A stretch of DNA of 41,452 bases from NCBI GenBank assembly GCA_031286325.1, contig JAITUT010000024.1:1-41452 (forward strand), read 5' to 3'. Below the pieces are notes generated by a model that worked only from the letters and a program-made list of their open reading frames with translations, did no database searches and was not told the DNA's origin. Source of the stretch: Helicobacteraceae bacterium. Lineage in GTDB: Bacteria > Campylobacterota > Campylobacteria > Campylobacterales > SZUA-545. Both the position numbers and the translations under genes were made by a program. Numbering within the stretch: position 1 is the stretch's first letter; each line of letters opens with the position of its first letter. Below, in pieces: positions 7,976 through 16,331 of this stretch.

Positions 7976-8413
7976 ATGAAAAGGGTTTTGATCGCTATTT
8001 TACTGGCGACTATCTGCCAAGGCGCGAACGAGGGTTACGAAATTCGTAAGTCTTTCTACGATAGCGGCAAAGTTAGTTACGAAACGCCATATAAAAACGG
8101 CAAACAGGAAGGGGTCGCGAAAGCTTTCTACGAAAACGGCAAGCTTGCGCACGAAACGTCATACAAAAACGGCGACAAGGACGGGATTAGCAAAATTTAT
8201 AGGGAAAACGGCAAAATTTGCGCCGTATTCACATACAAAAAGGACAAGGCGATAAGAGGCGTTTGGCATAATACGAACGGCGAAAAAGAGCCTTTAACCA
8301 AAACCGAGCTGGAAAATTGGGGCAACGGCAAATTCAAGATAACTGGCGGAGATGGGTTGCAGTATGCGTTGCTTGGCAACCTCTTAACCACGATCACGAC
8401 AACTTACAAGTGA
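7976..8413 (+). CDS. Short exported MORN-repeat protein (family copy 1)
   Basis: This 145-residue protein starts MKRVLIAILLATICQGA, a signal peptide shared with the other four copies. Three MORN-type units of 24 residues follow, with the pattern FYxxGKxxxETxYKNGKxxG. The family's C-terminal segment (YKKDKAIRG, NTNGEK, ELENW) comes next. Compared with copies at 16490, 22361, 23042 and 40441 it lacks the N-terminal domain with CxDxxGNLL and CIDGE, and its tail after ELENW is different and lacks the final Cys, so it is probably a deletion derivative. Similar proteins are often annotated as 'YwqK family antitoxin', but no toxin is visible here. The ribosome-binding site is AGAGAGAAG. Two REP-like palindromes follow the gene. 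Confidence 0.75.
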   Translation: MKRVLIAILLATICQGANEGYEIRKSFYDSGKVSYETPYKNGKQEGVAKAFYENGKLAHETSYKNGDKDGISKIYRENGKICAVFTYKKDKAIRGVWHNTNGEKEPLTKTELENWGNGKFKITGGDGLQYALLGNLLTTITTTYK

Positions 8414-8451
8414 GTTGCGCGATCGCTATTGCGGCGAACAATAGATAACGC

Positions 8452-8474
8452 GGGCGAACACAGTTCGCCCCTAC
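8452..8474 (+). repeat. REP-like palindrome, copy 1
   Basis: GGGCGAAC-ACA-GTTCGCCC followed by CTAC forms an 8-bp stem with a 3-nt loop. It is one of six copies in the window. With the opposite copy at 8553 it makes an inverted pair 78 nt apart, the arrangement called a REPIN. The gap 8414-8786 contains only these repeats and no supported gene. Confidence 0.8.
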
Positions 8475-8506
8475 GGCTTGCCAGTTTCCGCGAGGAGCGA
8501 CGTTTT

Positions 8507-8544
8507 AGAGCTACGAAACCCAAATAAAACCTATTATTCCCGCC
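8507..8544 (+). repeat. 38-bp exact repeat, downstream of MORN copy 1
   Basis: These 38 bases, beginning AGAGCTACGAAACCC and ending TATTATTCCCGCC, recur exactly but inverted at 16332-16369. In both cases the segment lies about 100-150 nt beyond the stop of a MORN-repeat gene and in the same orientation relative to it. Confidence 0.85.
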
Positions 8545-8552
8545 GTGTATAT

Positions 8553-8575
8553 GTAGGGGCGAACTGCGTTCGCCC
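8553..8575 (-). repeat. REP-like palindrome, copy 2
   Basis: GTAG followed by GGGCGAAC-TGC-GTTCGCCC is the same element in reverse orientation. The next 60 bases (ATTCCGCGAGGGGCGA and onward to GTCCGCGAAGT) are also similar to the bases after the copy at 17709. Confidence 0.8.
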
Positions 8576-8727
8576 GATTCCGCGAGGGGCGACGTCCATT
8601 CTCGCAAGCGGGAGCTTTGGTAGTCCGCGAAGTAAAATGAACGGACGTTTTGTGCCTCTACCGCTAAGCGAAGTTAGCGAGGCAACAATGCAAAGGGCGC
8701 GAAAGAGTGCTTGAAAATTTAGACGAG

Positions 8728-8751
8728 TTTTGAGGCGTTCAAAGCCTAAAA
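8728..8751 (-). terminator. Possible terminator of the TPR gene
   Basis: TTTTGAGGC and GCCTAAAA form a stem with one bulged base around an 8-nt loop, 36 nt beyond the TPR stop codon on the minus strand. A-rich and T-rich flanks make it a weak intrinsic terminator candidate. Confidence 0.3.
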
Positions 8752-8786
8752 CGTGCCTAAACTTCGCGCTCTTATCTATAACGCGA

Positions 8787-9531
8787 TTAATATCGCCTTA
8801 TTTTTCTAACAGGAGTTGATCCCTCGCCGTATACAATATTCAAACGTCCGCAGTCTCCAAGAGCGCACGCTCTTCTAGCGTCATCTCTCGCTTTTCCGTG
8901 TTCTCTTATTGCCTCATACGCAGTGCTACGATTGTGGTAATATGCAGAAGAATTTGGGTAAAGCGCGATTGCTTGCGTATAATCATCAATCGCTCGATTA
9001 AGGGCGTAAACGCCGCCGGCACTATGATTGGAAATTCCTAGTTCTGCATATGCATTGCCGCGACCGTTGTAAGCTTCGTGGTATTTTGTATTAAGCTCGA
9101 TTGCTTTCGTATAATCTTTAATCGCTTGATCGTAATTTTTCAGTTCATAATACGCACTACCGCGTTTTTTGTAAGCTGAAGCGTCTTTTGGATCAAGCTC
9201 GATCGCTTGCGTATAATACTCTATGTCCGCTACAGGGTTAGCGCAAGCCGATAAACCAAAAGCTAATAAGCAGACAAAAATCGTAAAAACAATGCCGACT
9301 ATGTTGGGTTTGAGCGCGGGTTTGTTGTTTCGCGTATATTGCGCCTGCGTATGCGAACAATTAGGCGACGGGACGTATTGCGGCTGTTGCGACGTTTGAT
9401 ACTGCCGTTCAGTAACCGCGCTAACGCTTAACGCTGTGCTGTGCTGTGCTGTGCTGTGCTGTGCTGTGCTGTGCTGTGCTGTGCTGTGCTGTGCTGTGCT
9501 GTGCTGTGCTGTGCTGTGCTGTGCTGTGCAT
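8787..9531 (-). CDS. Phase-variable TPR membrane protein, OFF in this sequence
   Basis: An ATG at 9529-9531, with AGGAG six bases upstream, is followed directly by 19 CACAG units on the coding strand. In the third frame beyond the tract an open frame of 215 codons runs to TAA at 8787. It has a Gln-rich stretch, a membrane helix (IVGIVFTIFVCLLAFG) ending in LSACA, and TPR units such as AIELDPKDASAYKKRGSAYY, AIKDYTKAIEL and AYNGRGNAYAELG. With 19 units the ATG frame stops at TAG after 36 residues; 17 or 20 units would join it to the TPR frame. Twenty units would give about 249 residues starting with (HSTAQ)n. No in-frame ATG, GTG or TTG lies between tract and helix, so expression should depend on slippage. 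LSAC could be a lipobox, but the long N-terminus favours a single-pass anchor. The interacting partner is unknown. Confidence 0.8.
9434..9528 (-). repeat. Pentanucleotide tract (CACAG)19
   Basis: Nineteen perfect CTGTG units (CACAG on the coding strand) occupy 95 nt immediately after the ATG of the TPR gene. Units of five bases shift the frame at each gain or loss, as in contingency loci of Helicobacter, Campylobacter, Neisseria and Haemophilus. The unit count could be wrong if the sequence was assembled from short reads. Confidence 0.97.
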
Positions 9532-9776
9532 TATGATCTCCTTATAAAGATGATCTGTAATTTTACCAAACTAAAGCTTAAGCCAAATTTCTCTGATAAT
9601 CAAGTTATGACAACTAAAAACAAACAAAATAAAACATTTCAGCAAAAAGCACAGTAGTCTAGCGGCGGAGAGGAATTTTTTGATTAACTCGCAATCTTTT
9701 CGCCTCGCGCGCTTTCAATGCCGCTACTCGCAAACTTCGCGCTCCTCTCTGTAACGCGATTAACCAATGTCGCCTC

Positions 9777-9908
9777 CTACTGCTTTACTAGTTCGTTCGC
9801 TTTTTCAACGTCTTTTAACGCTCGATAGTGATTATTCAGTTGAGAATGCGTAATGCCGCGCATATAGTAAGCCGTAGCGTTTTTTGGGTCAAGCTTAATT
9901 GCTTCCCT
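9777..9908 (-). pseudogene. Remnant of a second TPR gene
   Basis: On the minus strand 43 codons read REAIKLDPKNATAYYMRGIT and continue LNNHYRALKDVEKANELVKQ to TAG. This is a TPR unit closely related to the AIELDPKDASAYKKRG unit of the neighbouring gene. No start codon or signal region precedes it; upstream similarity continues only in another frame. The bases after its stop (9729-9775) resemble those after the intact TPR gene (8757-8799), so gene and 3' flank were duplicated together and this copy decayed. The rest of 9532-10034 holds no other supported gene. Confidence 0.55.
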
Positions 9909-10034
9909 GCGTATTGATCGCGGTTGCCTCTTGATTGCCAAAATCCTTGCGAATTTATCGCGCCAACCTTGCTTTAATTTATCAAAGATTATCCGCTAAG
10001 CCGATTTACGAAGCAAAATAGGCGCGAAGTCAAA

Positions 10035-12893
10035 TCATAAATAATTTACCAGCGACATAGAGTGGATTCTGCTCAGCGAGGACAATAGCGCCTGATACGA
10101 CACGCTTAGTTGGTTCATCTTCACCGCCGCCTCGCCAATATCCGCGTCCAAAACTTCGGATTTGAGCGTTTTTACATTCAGCACCATTAACTCCGTTTTT
10201 TCGTATGTAACCTTTAACTCCATTCCAACCGAGCCGTTTTCGGTATAAAGGCGGTTAAAGTGGTCGAGCAGGTGATCTACGACATAGATAGCGTTTTGAA
10301 TCCCCATATTGCGCGCGCCGATCTCGCTGTTGCCGTCCGGTCGCGTCATACCCATTTTCGTAGCGGAGATCGCCTCTTCAAGCTGCGCGAATACATTCAC
10401 GCGCGGCTGATCAATCGTCAAAACATTATTCGCCGCAAATGAAAACGCGGGCGACTTATTCATTAAAAGATCGCTCTCGGCTTGCTCAAAGAGAAAGTTA
10501 ATTTGCACGGGGGAAGTACCAGTGTTGATGTTGTCGCGCGTTATGAGCCGCCCGTCAATCACTTCGGTTACAAAGCCGCCGTTGCCCACGCCGTCTCCGA
10601 ATGTGCCGTCAATCGCCGCTTGCAGATCGGCTAGCGTGGAGTTTTGCGTCAAAGTTACGCTCACCGCCGCGCCGTTCATATCAGTACCGCTTAACACCAA
10701 ATTGCCGGCGAATTTAAAGCCGAAAACTTGATCTAATGTGCGATCCGTACGATGCTCGTTGATAGTCCAGCCGGGCTCGCCTTTGGCGCCAGAAAAAGTT
10801 TGCAGGATCGTCTTGTCGCTTACTTTGTTTTGCGTATCAAAGTTATCGGTGTCGGCGTCAAAGAGGGAAACTTGGATTTTACTCTCGCTTGTCGTTTTGT
10901 CTCTGATCTTAAAACGCCCGATCTCGTCTAACTCCACGCTCACTTTCGCGGCGGCGGAATCTTTCGCGGCGTTGTAGTCGGCAAATGAATTTCCCGCCGG
11001 CATATCGCCGCTCATAGCGATCCCCATAATGTTCATAAGTTGCTGATAAGTTACGCCCTTGTGGTCAAGATCGCGCGTCTCCAAGCCGTCCGTCTGCGGC
11101 ACGAGCTCTTGCGTTTTGTATCCCGACGCGGTTGTGTGGTTGCCCTGATTGTCATAAATATCGTAGATCGCGCCCGGTTGCGGCTCTATAATTTGGTATG
11201 TCGAAAGCCTGCCGTTCGCGTCCGGTACATCGCGCAGGGTAATTTCAACGAGTTTGCGCTCGCCGTTAATGCCGTTAATTTCAAGGTGCAAGCGTTTTTC
11301 GTCTAATTTTTCCGCGCCGCTAATGTCTTTTAACTCGGTTTTGCCAGTTGCGAAACTGCCGTCAACGCGCGAAATTTGCGAGATCGTGGAATTAAGGTTT
11401 GCGCCCGCTTTCTCAAACCTAGCGCGATCGTAAGCAAGCGCGTCGTGCTCCGAAAACGCCAGAACTTTTTCGCCGTTGGAGTTGGTAGCTTCCATAGAGA
11501 CAGATTGCAACTTTGTGTGAATAAAGTACGCGGGATCGGTATCGGGGCTGGATGCGACATTGTCGAATATGGCGATCTTGCCGTTTTGAATCCCGACGTC
11601 AAACGATCCGCCCAGATCGGCTTCTAAAGAGGATTTAATCCCTTTTGTGAGGTCTTCGATTGTGGTGTAGAAATTCACCGCGAAGTTGTGCGCTACGCCG
11701 TTGATCGTGATCGTTACATTATCCACATTTTCACCCATTACGCTCTGGACGCTGTCGTATTTGGTGGCGGACGTCTCGCTGTCGCGGCGGCGCAAAGTGG
11801 TGTTGAAGTCAAACATTCTCTCGTCATAGTAGTTCTGCGCCGAGCCGACTTTGTCTTGCGTACGCGCGTATGAGTAGCCGCTTTTGATAAACGAAAAAAT
11901 GTGCGCGCCGTCAATCTCGCCGAGCGTCGAAATATCGTCTGTCTTGACATCGCTGGCGACTAAATGCAAATCCGTTAACATTCGCCCGCTTTTAACATCT
12001 TTGATCTCAATGTGCCCTAAATTATTGAGCGAAACTTCAACCGCCTGATAGACATTCGTATTGCCCATCGCGCGCCCGATTTGATCCATTAAATCCCGCA
12101 CCGTAGCGCCGTTGGTAAATTCCAGCCGCGATTTGAACGCCTCTCCGTCCGGCTTGCTGCCGCGCAGGTAAAAGTATGTCGGCTTTGAGTCGTCGGGCTG
12201 ACCAATAAGATCGCGGATCGTATCCGACGCCGTGATCGGCACGGGCGAATCAAGCCCCATAGGATCGTCTTTGCTTAAAACGCGGTGATGCAAAAGCGTT
12301 TGGTTAAAAAGCTGCAAATTAGTCGTAACGCGCCTCGAATAGTCGTTGTCAATTCCTTGCATCAAAGTCCAGCCGTCTATGTTGTACGCGATATTCACGC
12401 CGTCGCCTACAAGGGCGGTAATACGCGCGTCGTTGCCTTTATATATACCGCTTTCATCAAAGGGCTTTTGCTTCATATTTGTCCCGCTGAAAAGGAAACT
12501 GCCGTTGATTGAAGTATTCGCCATATCGCGAATGTTAAACATCAACGCCTTCAAATCCGCCGCGAGCGCCGCGTAACTCGTGGTAGAGTGCACATCATTC
12601 GCCGCTTGGACGAGTTTGATTTTGAAAGTTTCGAGAGTTTTAATCATTGAGTTGATCGCGGCGTCCGTGTTATATGAAAATGTCTGCGCCTTTTTGATAT
12701 TGTCCGATGACTGCAAAAGCGTTTCGCGCTCGTTGATGAGGCGCAAGGCGTCTTGATATATCGTGGTTTCTTCGTAGCCGAAGTTAATACGCAACCCAGT
12801 TGTGAGTTGATTATTCACTTTCAGCAAGCCGCTTAAAGCGACTTGCTGGTTATAAATAAAGTTGTTATAAACCGCCGAAGTGCTGATCCGCAT
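10035..12893 (-). CDS. flgL: Flagellar hook-filament junction protein FlgL (HAP3)
   Basis: FlgL joins the flagellar hook to the filament. The start chosen is the ATG at 12891-12893, preceded by AGGAG; it gives the conserved MRISTSAVYNNF instead of an upstream 15-residue extension. The N-terminal D0/D1 helices (NNFIYNQQVALSGLLKVNNQ, GLRINFGYEETTIYQDALRL) and the C-terminal helix (KMNQLSVSYQALLSSLSRIH) are flagellin-like. Together with the motif SINGSFLFSGTNMKQKPF near residue 145 they identify FlgL. At 952 residues it is far longer than enterobacterial FlgL (about 320); large central insertions are known in Campylobacterota. The central part contains several repeated units of the type V-TITINGVAHNFAVN / LVLSGTDMNGAAVSVTLTQN, which look like outer flagellin subdomains. 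A sigma-54-like promoter lies upstream. Confidence 0.9.
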   Translation of the reverse strand: MRISTSAVYNNFIYNQQVALSGLLKVNNQLTTGLRINFGYEETTIYQDALRLINERETLLQSSDNIKKAQTFSYNTDAAINSMIKTLETFKIKLVQAANDVHSTTSYAALAADLKALMFNIRDMANTSINGSFLFSGTNMKQKPFDESGIYKGNDARITALVGDGVNIAYNIDGWTLMQGIDNDYSRRVTTNLQLFNQTLLHHRVLSKDDPMGLDSPVPITASDTIRDLIGQPDDSKPTYFYLRGSKPDGEAFKSRLEFTNGATVRDLMDQIGRAMGNTNVYQAVEVSLNNLGHIEIKDVKSGRMLTDLHLVASDVKTDDISTLGEIDGAHIFSFIKSGYSYARTQDKVGSAQNYYDERMFDFNTTLRRRDSETSATKYDSVQSVMGENVDNVTITINGVAHNFAVNFYTTIEDLTKGIKSSLEADLGGSFDVGIQNGKIAIFDNVASSPDTDPAYFIHTKLQSVSMEATNSNGEKVLAFSEHDALAYDRARFEKAGANLNSTISQISRVDGSFATGKTELKDISGAEKLDEKRLHLEINGINGERKLVEITLRDVPDANGRLSTYQIIEPQPGAIYDIYDNQGNHTTASGYKTQELVPQTDGLETRDLDHKGVTYQQLMNIMGIAMSGDMPAGNSFADYNAAKDSAAAKVSVELDEIGRFKIRDKTTSESKIQVSLFDADTDNFDTQNKVSDKTILQTFSGAKGEPGWTINEHRTDRTLDQVFGFKFAGNLVLSGTDMNGAAVSVTLTQNSTLADLQAAIDGTFGDGVGNGGFVTEVIDGRLITRDNINTGTSPVQINFLFEQAESDLLMNKSPAFSFAANNVLTIDQPRVNVFAQLEEAISATKMGMTRPDGNSEIGARNMGIQNAIYVVDHLLDHFNRLYTENGSVGMELKVTYEKTELMVLNVKTLKSEVLDADIGEAAVKMNQLSVSYQALLSSLSRIHSMSLVNYL

Positions 12894-12926
12894 TTTGACT
12901 CCTTTTTGCTTTTTTTCACGCTCTAC

Positions 12927-12944
12927 AAGCAATTTCAATTCCTA
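12927..12944 (-). promoter_or_regulatory. Putative sigma-54 promoter of flgL
   Basis: The coding strand reads TAGGAATTGAAATTGCTT, with GG and GC exactly ten bases apart and a perfect -12 element TTGCTT. The -24 half is weak (AGGAATT against TGGCACG). It lies about 35 nt before the flgL start. RpoN control of hook-stage genes is established in Campylobacter and Helicobacter. Confidence 0.45.
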
Positions 12945-13108
12945 AATCGGCGTATATTGACGGAGCTTTAATTAGGATTTGAGGCGGATTGCCATAACGC
13001 GATCCGTAAATCGTTAAAGAATAATTCCAAAACCCTAAAGCCAAAGCGTTATTCCCGTCCTATCACAGCGCGGGGGCGCGAAATTCCAAACGATAAACCC
13101 CTCTTTGC

Positions 13109-13114
13109 TATCAT
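13109..13114 (+). promoter_or_regulatory. Putative -10 box of trxB
   Basis: TATCAT lies 31 nt before the trxB start, in an AT-rich stretch. No convincing -35 is present. GGAG at 13137-13140 is the ribosome-binding site. Confidence 0.35.
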
Positions 13115-13145
13115 AAACCCTCAAAAATGACAAATCGGAGCAAAA

Positions 13146-14093
13146 ATGATAGACATAGCGATTATTGGCGGCGGTCCGGCGGGGCTTACAGCGGGGCTTT
13201 ACGCGGCGAGAGGCGGCATAAAAAATGTCCTCCTTTTTGAAAACGGTATGCACGGCGGACAAATTACCGCGTCCAGCGAAATAGAGAATTATCCCGGGCA
13301 AATAGATGTCGTCAGCGGAATGGAGCTGACGCGAAATTGGTTCGCGCAGGGCGAAAAATTTGGCTTAAAGAGCGAGTTTGACGGCGTGGCGAAAGTGCGC
13401 AAAACTGGCGATTTCTTTACGATCGCGACTGAAAACGGCAAAACCCACGAGGCTCGCGCCGTGATCTTCGCGACTGGCAGCGTGCCAATGCGCGCGGGCT
13501 TCGCGGACGAAGAAAAATTTATTGGGCGCGGGATCAGTACCTGCGCGACCTGCGACGGTTTCTTTTATCGCAACAAAGATGTGATCGTAATCGGCGGCGG
13601 CAACGCGGCTTTGGAGGAGGCGTATTACCTAGCCAAAAGCAGCGGCAAAGTCTATATTGTGCACCGCCGCGAGGAGTTCCGCGCTCCGCCCGCGACCGTA
13701 GAGCGCGTGAAAAACACGCCGAATATAGAGTTGGTTTTGAATGCCAAGCCGATCGCGTGCGTAGGCGATGAAAAGGGCGTTACAGGCTTGAAAGTCAGCC
13801 AAAACGGGACGGAAAGGGTGATCGAAGCGCCCGGAATTTTCCTCTTTGTCGGCAGAACCGCCAAGAGCGAGGCGTTGAAAACCGATGATAACAAATACAT
13901 CTGCGAGGCGAACGATCGCGGCGAAATTATCGTGGATTTGCGAATGCGCACGAGCCTAGCGGGGCTATTCGCGGCGGGCGATGTCCGCGCCGAAGCGCCG
14001 CGCCAAGTGGTTTGCGCCGCGGGAGACGGCGCAACTGCGGCTTTGAGCGCGATCTCTTACCTTGACGAACACCCAATTACGGAGATACGCTAA
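13146..14093 (+). CDS. trxB: Thioredoxin reductase
   Basis: This 315-residue flavoenzyme transfers electrons from NADPH through FAD and a redox disulfide to thioredoxin in the cytoplasm. The FAD-binding motif GGGPAGLTAG is at residues 8-17 and the redox-active pair is Cys133-Ala-Thr-Cys136 in STCATCDGFFY. The NADPH-binding motif VIGGGNAALEEA follows at about 147-158, and the C-terminal FAD motif GLFAAGDVRAEAPRQV is present. Length and motif order are those of low-molecular-weight bacterial TrxB. The stop TAA overlaps the dapB start by one base (TAATG), so trxB, dapB and purF probably form one transcript. Confidence 0.95.
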   Translation: MIDIAIIGGGPAGLTAGLYAARGGIKNVLLFENGMHGGQITASSEIENYPGQIDVVSGMELTRNWFAQGEKFGLKSEFDGVAKVRKTGDFFTIATENGKTHEARAVIFATGSVPMRAGFADEEKFIGRGISTCATCDGFFYRNKDVIVIGGGNAALEEAYYLAKSSGKVYIVHRREEFRAPPATVERVKNTPNIELVLNAKPIACVGDEKGVTGLKVSQNGTERVIEAPGIFLFVGRTAKSEALKTDDNKYICEANDRGEIIVDLRMRTSLAGLFAAGDVRAEAPRQVVCAAGDGATAALSAISYLDEHPITEIR

Positions 14094-14860
14094 TGGCGAA
14101 TTTCGGCATACACGGCGCGGCGGGGCGAATGGGCAAACTACTCGCGGATTATCTCGTAAACAGCGGCGATCACAGACTCGCGGCGCTTTACGATCGCGGC
14201 GAAATCGGCTTCTATCCGAACGCGCTAGTTACGAACGATCTGGACAAATTCCTCGCCGAGTGCGAGATCGTAGTGGATTTTTCCGCGCCGAGCGGTACCG
14301 AGACGCTCCTTGAAAAAGTAATGCAGATCGGTAAAAAGTTGCCGCTTGTGATCGGCACGACAGGCTTAAACGCCCACCAGCAAAATCTCTTGAAACTAGC
14401 CGCCGAAAAGACGCCCGTCCTATACGCTACGAATATGTCGCTGGGGATCGCGCTCCTAAACAAACTTGTCTATGACGCGGCGAAAGCTCTGAAAGACTTT
14501 GACATTGAGATCGTGGAGATGCACCACAAACACAAAAAAGACGCGCCGAGCGGCACGGCGTTGACCCTCGCCAAAAGCGCGGCAATGGCTCGCGATCTTG
14601 AACTAGATAAAGCGCGCGTTAGCGGCAGGGACGGCATTATCGGCGAGCGATCGAAAGACGAGATCGGCGTTTTGAGCCTGCGCGGCGGCGACATTGTGGG
14701 CGATCACGCAGTCGGCTTCTACGGAGAGGGCGAATACATTAAATTACAGCACACCGCCACGAGCCGCGCCACTTTCGCGACGGGCGCGATCAAAGCGGGC
14801 GGTTGGTTGTTAAACCAGCAAAACGGGTTATATTCAATACAAGATTACTTCCGAATTTAG
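14093..14860 (+). CDS. dapB: 4-hydroxy-tetrahydrodipicolinate reductase
   Basis: DapB makes tetrahydrodipicolinate, the branch intermediate for lysine and the meso-diaminopimelate of peptidoglycan. The 255-residue protein has the nucleotide-binding motif GIHGAAGRMG at residues 5-14. The catalytic and substrate-binding block EMHHKHKKDAPSGTAL begins near residue 142, with the conserved His pair and the Lys before DAPSGTA. It overlaps trxB by one base and ends with TAG eight bases before the purF ATG. The dapB-purF neighbourhood is also found in Campylobacter jejuni (from memory). The use of TAG as a true stop here argues against amber reassignment in this organism. Confidence 0.95.
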   Translation: MANFGIHGAAGRMGKLLADYLVNSGDHRLAALYDRGEIGFYPNALVTNDLDKFLAECEIVVDFSAPSGTETLLEKVMQIGKKLPLVIGTTGLNAHQQNLLKLAAEKTPVLYATNMSLGIALLNKLVYDAAKALKDFDIEIVEMHHKHKKDAPSGTALTLAKSAAMARDLELDKARVSGRDGIIGERSKDEIGVLSLRGGDIVGDHAVGFYGEGEYIKLQHTATSRATFATGAIKAGGWLLNQQNGLYSIQDYFRI

Positions 14861-14868
14861 GGGGTTTT

Positions 14869-16248
14869 ATGCGCGAGTTGAACGAAAAGTGCGCGGTTGT
14901 AGGCGTATTCGGCGTGGATAAAGCCGCGCTGATCGCCCATTTAGGGCTTTACGCGATGCAACACAGAGGGCAGGAGGCTACGGGAATCTCCGCCGCGAAC
15001 GGCGCAAGGATCGCCACGATCAAAGATCGCGGTTTAGTTTCGCGCGTCTATACCGACGAGAGCCTCTCTAAGCTGCCCGGTTGCGCCGCGATCGGGCACA
15101 ACCGCTATTCCACCGCCGGCGAGGACAGCATTTTAGACGCGCAACCGATTTTCGCGCGTTACGCGCTGGGCGAGATCGCGATCGCGCATAACGGCAACTT
15201 TCCAAACGCCCGCGCCGTACGCGCCAAACTCATTGAAGACGGCGCGATCTTCAACACCTCGCTCGACACTGAAAATCTCGTCCATTTGATCGCCAAAAGC
15301 CACGAAAACAAACTGCAGGAGCGGATTTTGGACACTCTTTCGCAGTGCGACGGCTCGTATTCATTATTATTTTTAAGCCGCACAAAACTATTCGCCGCCC
15401 GCGATCCGCGCGGTTTCCGCCCGCTTTCGCTCGCAAAACTCGGCGACGGTTATATGATCGCCAGCGAAACTTGCGCCTTTGATCTCGCCGGCGCGAAATT
15501 TATCCGCGATATTGAGCCCGGCGAAATGGTTATTTTTGAAGAGGGCAAAGAGCCGCGATCAGTTAATTTCGCCAAAGAGCCGATAAGAAAGTGTATATTT
15601 GAGCATATTTACTTCGCGCGTCCAGATAGTTTTTTATTCGGAGAGAGCGTCTATGCGATCAGAAAAGAGCTAGGAAGGCTTCTTTGGGAGGAGTGTAAAA
15701 CTAACGCCGATATGGTAATTCCCGTACCCGATTCGAGCATTCCGCACGCGATCGGCTACGCGCAAGCGAGCGGCTTGCCCTTTGAGCTAGGCATTATCCG
15801 CAACCACTATGTAGGGCGCACTTTCATTGAGCCGTTACAAGAGATTCGCGATCTGAAAGTCAAGAAAAAGTTAAGCCCCGTCAAAGAGCTAATTTGCGGC
15901 AAGCGGCTCGTGATCGTAGACGACAGCATTGTGCGCGGCACGACCAGCCGCCAAATCGTCTCGCTCCTGCGCGAGGCGGGCGCGAAAGAAATCCATATGC
16001 GTATCGCCTCGCCAACTATTACGCACTGCTGTTTTTACGGCATTGATACGCCGCAGCAAAGCGAGTTAATAAGCCATAAAATGAGCGTTGATCAAATTCG
16101 CGAATACCTTAAAGCCGATTCTTTGCGATTTTTGTCAATTGACGCCTTGCGCAAGGCGGCGCGGTGCAAAGGCGACTTTTGCCTTAGCTGTTTTGACGGC
16201 GAATACTATCACGATCCCGCGAATAATTCAGTTTCAAACGCGGCTTAA
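14869..16248 (+). CDS. purF: Amidophosphoribosyltransferase
   Basis: PurF commits PRPP to purine synthesis by transferring ammonia from glutamine to form phosphoribosylamine. I place the start at the ATG at 14869, preceded by a G-rich site (AGGGGG). The frame is open further upstream but overlaps dapB. The first seven residues MRELNEK would be a propeptide that exposes Cys8 as the N-terminal nucleophile of the glutaminase domain (CAVVGVFGVDKAAL, then MQHRGQEATGI). The PRPP-binding loop is RLVIVDDSIVRGTTSRQI near residue 350. The length of 459 residues is normal. The 3' end shows a small 24-nt duplication spanning the stop (GTTTCAAACGCGGCTTAA, then GTTTCAAATGCGGTTTAA). Confidence 0.95.
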   Translation: MRELNEKCAVVGVFGVDKAALIAHLGLYAMQHRGQEATGISAANGARIATIKDRGLVSRVYTDESLSKLPGCAAIGHNRYSTAGEDSILDAQPIFARYALGEIAIAHNGNFPNARAVRAKLIEDGAIFNTSLDTENLVHLIAKSHENKLQERILDTLSQCDGSYSLLFLSRTKLFAARDPRGFRPLSLAKLGDGYMIASETCAFDLAGAKFIRDIEPGEMVIFEEGKEPRSVNFAKEPIRKCIFEHIYFARPDSFLFGESVYAIRKELGRLLWEECKTNADMVIPVPDSSIPHAIGYAQASGLPFELGIIRNHYVGRTFIEPLQEIRDLKVKKKLSPVKELICGKRLVIVDDSIVRGTTSRQIVSLLREAGAKEIHMRIASPTITHCCFYGIDTPQQSELISHKMSVDQIREYLKADSLRFLSIDALRKAARCKGDFCLSCFDGEYYHDPANNSVSNAA

Positions 16249-16331
16249 AGCGCGGTTTCAAATGCGGTTTAACGCCGCGAGCGCAATTGCGAACCTTATG
16301 AACAGAGGCGCAATTTTACGAATGCAAGCGC

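Noticed and set aside
8478-8714. Plus-strand 78-residue frame after MORN copy 1
   Set aside because: It runs through two REP-like palindromes and a dispersed 38-bp repeat, has no ribosome-binding site, and resembles no protein.
9436-9657. Plus-strand frame encoding repeated Leu-Cys-Cys-Ala-Val
   Set aside because: It is a translation of the CTGTG tract on the wrong strand. The other strand has the ribosome-binding site, start codon and TPR frame.
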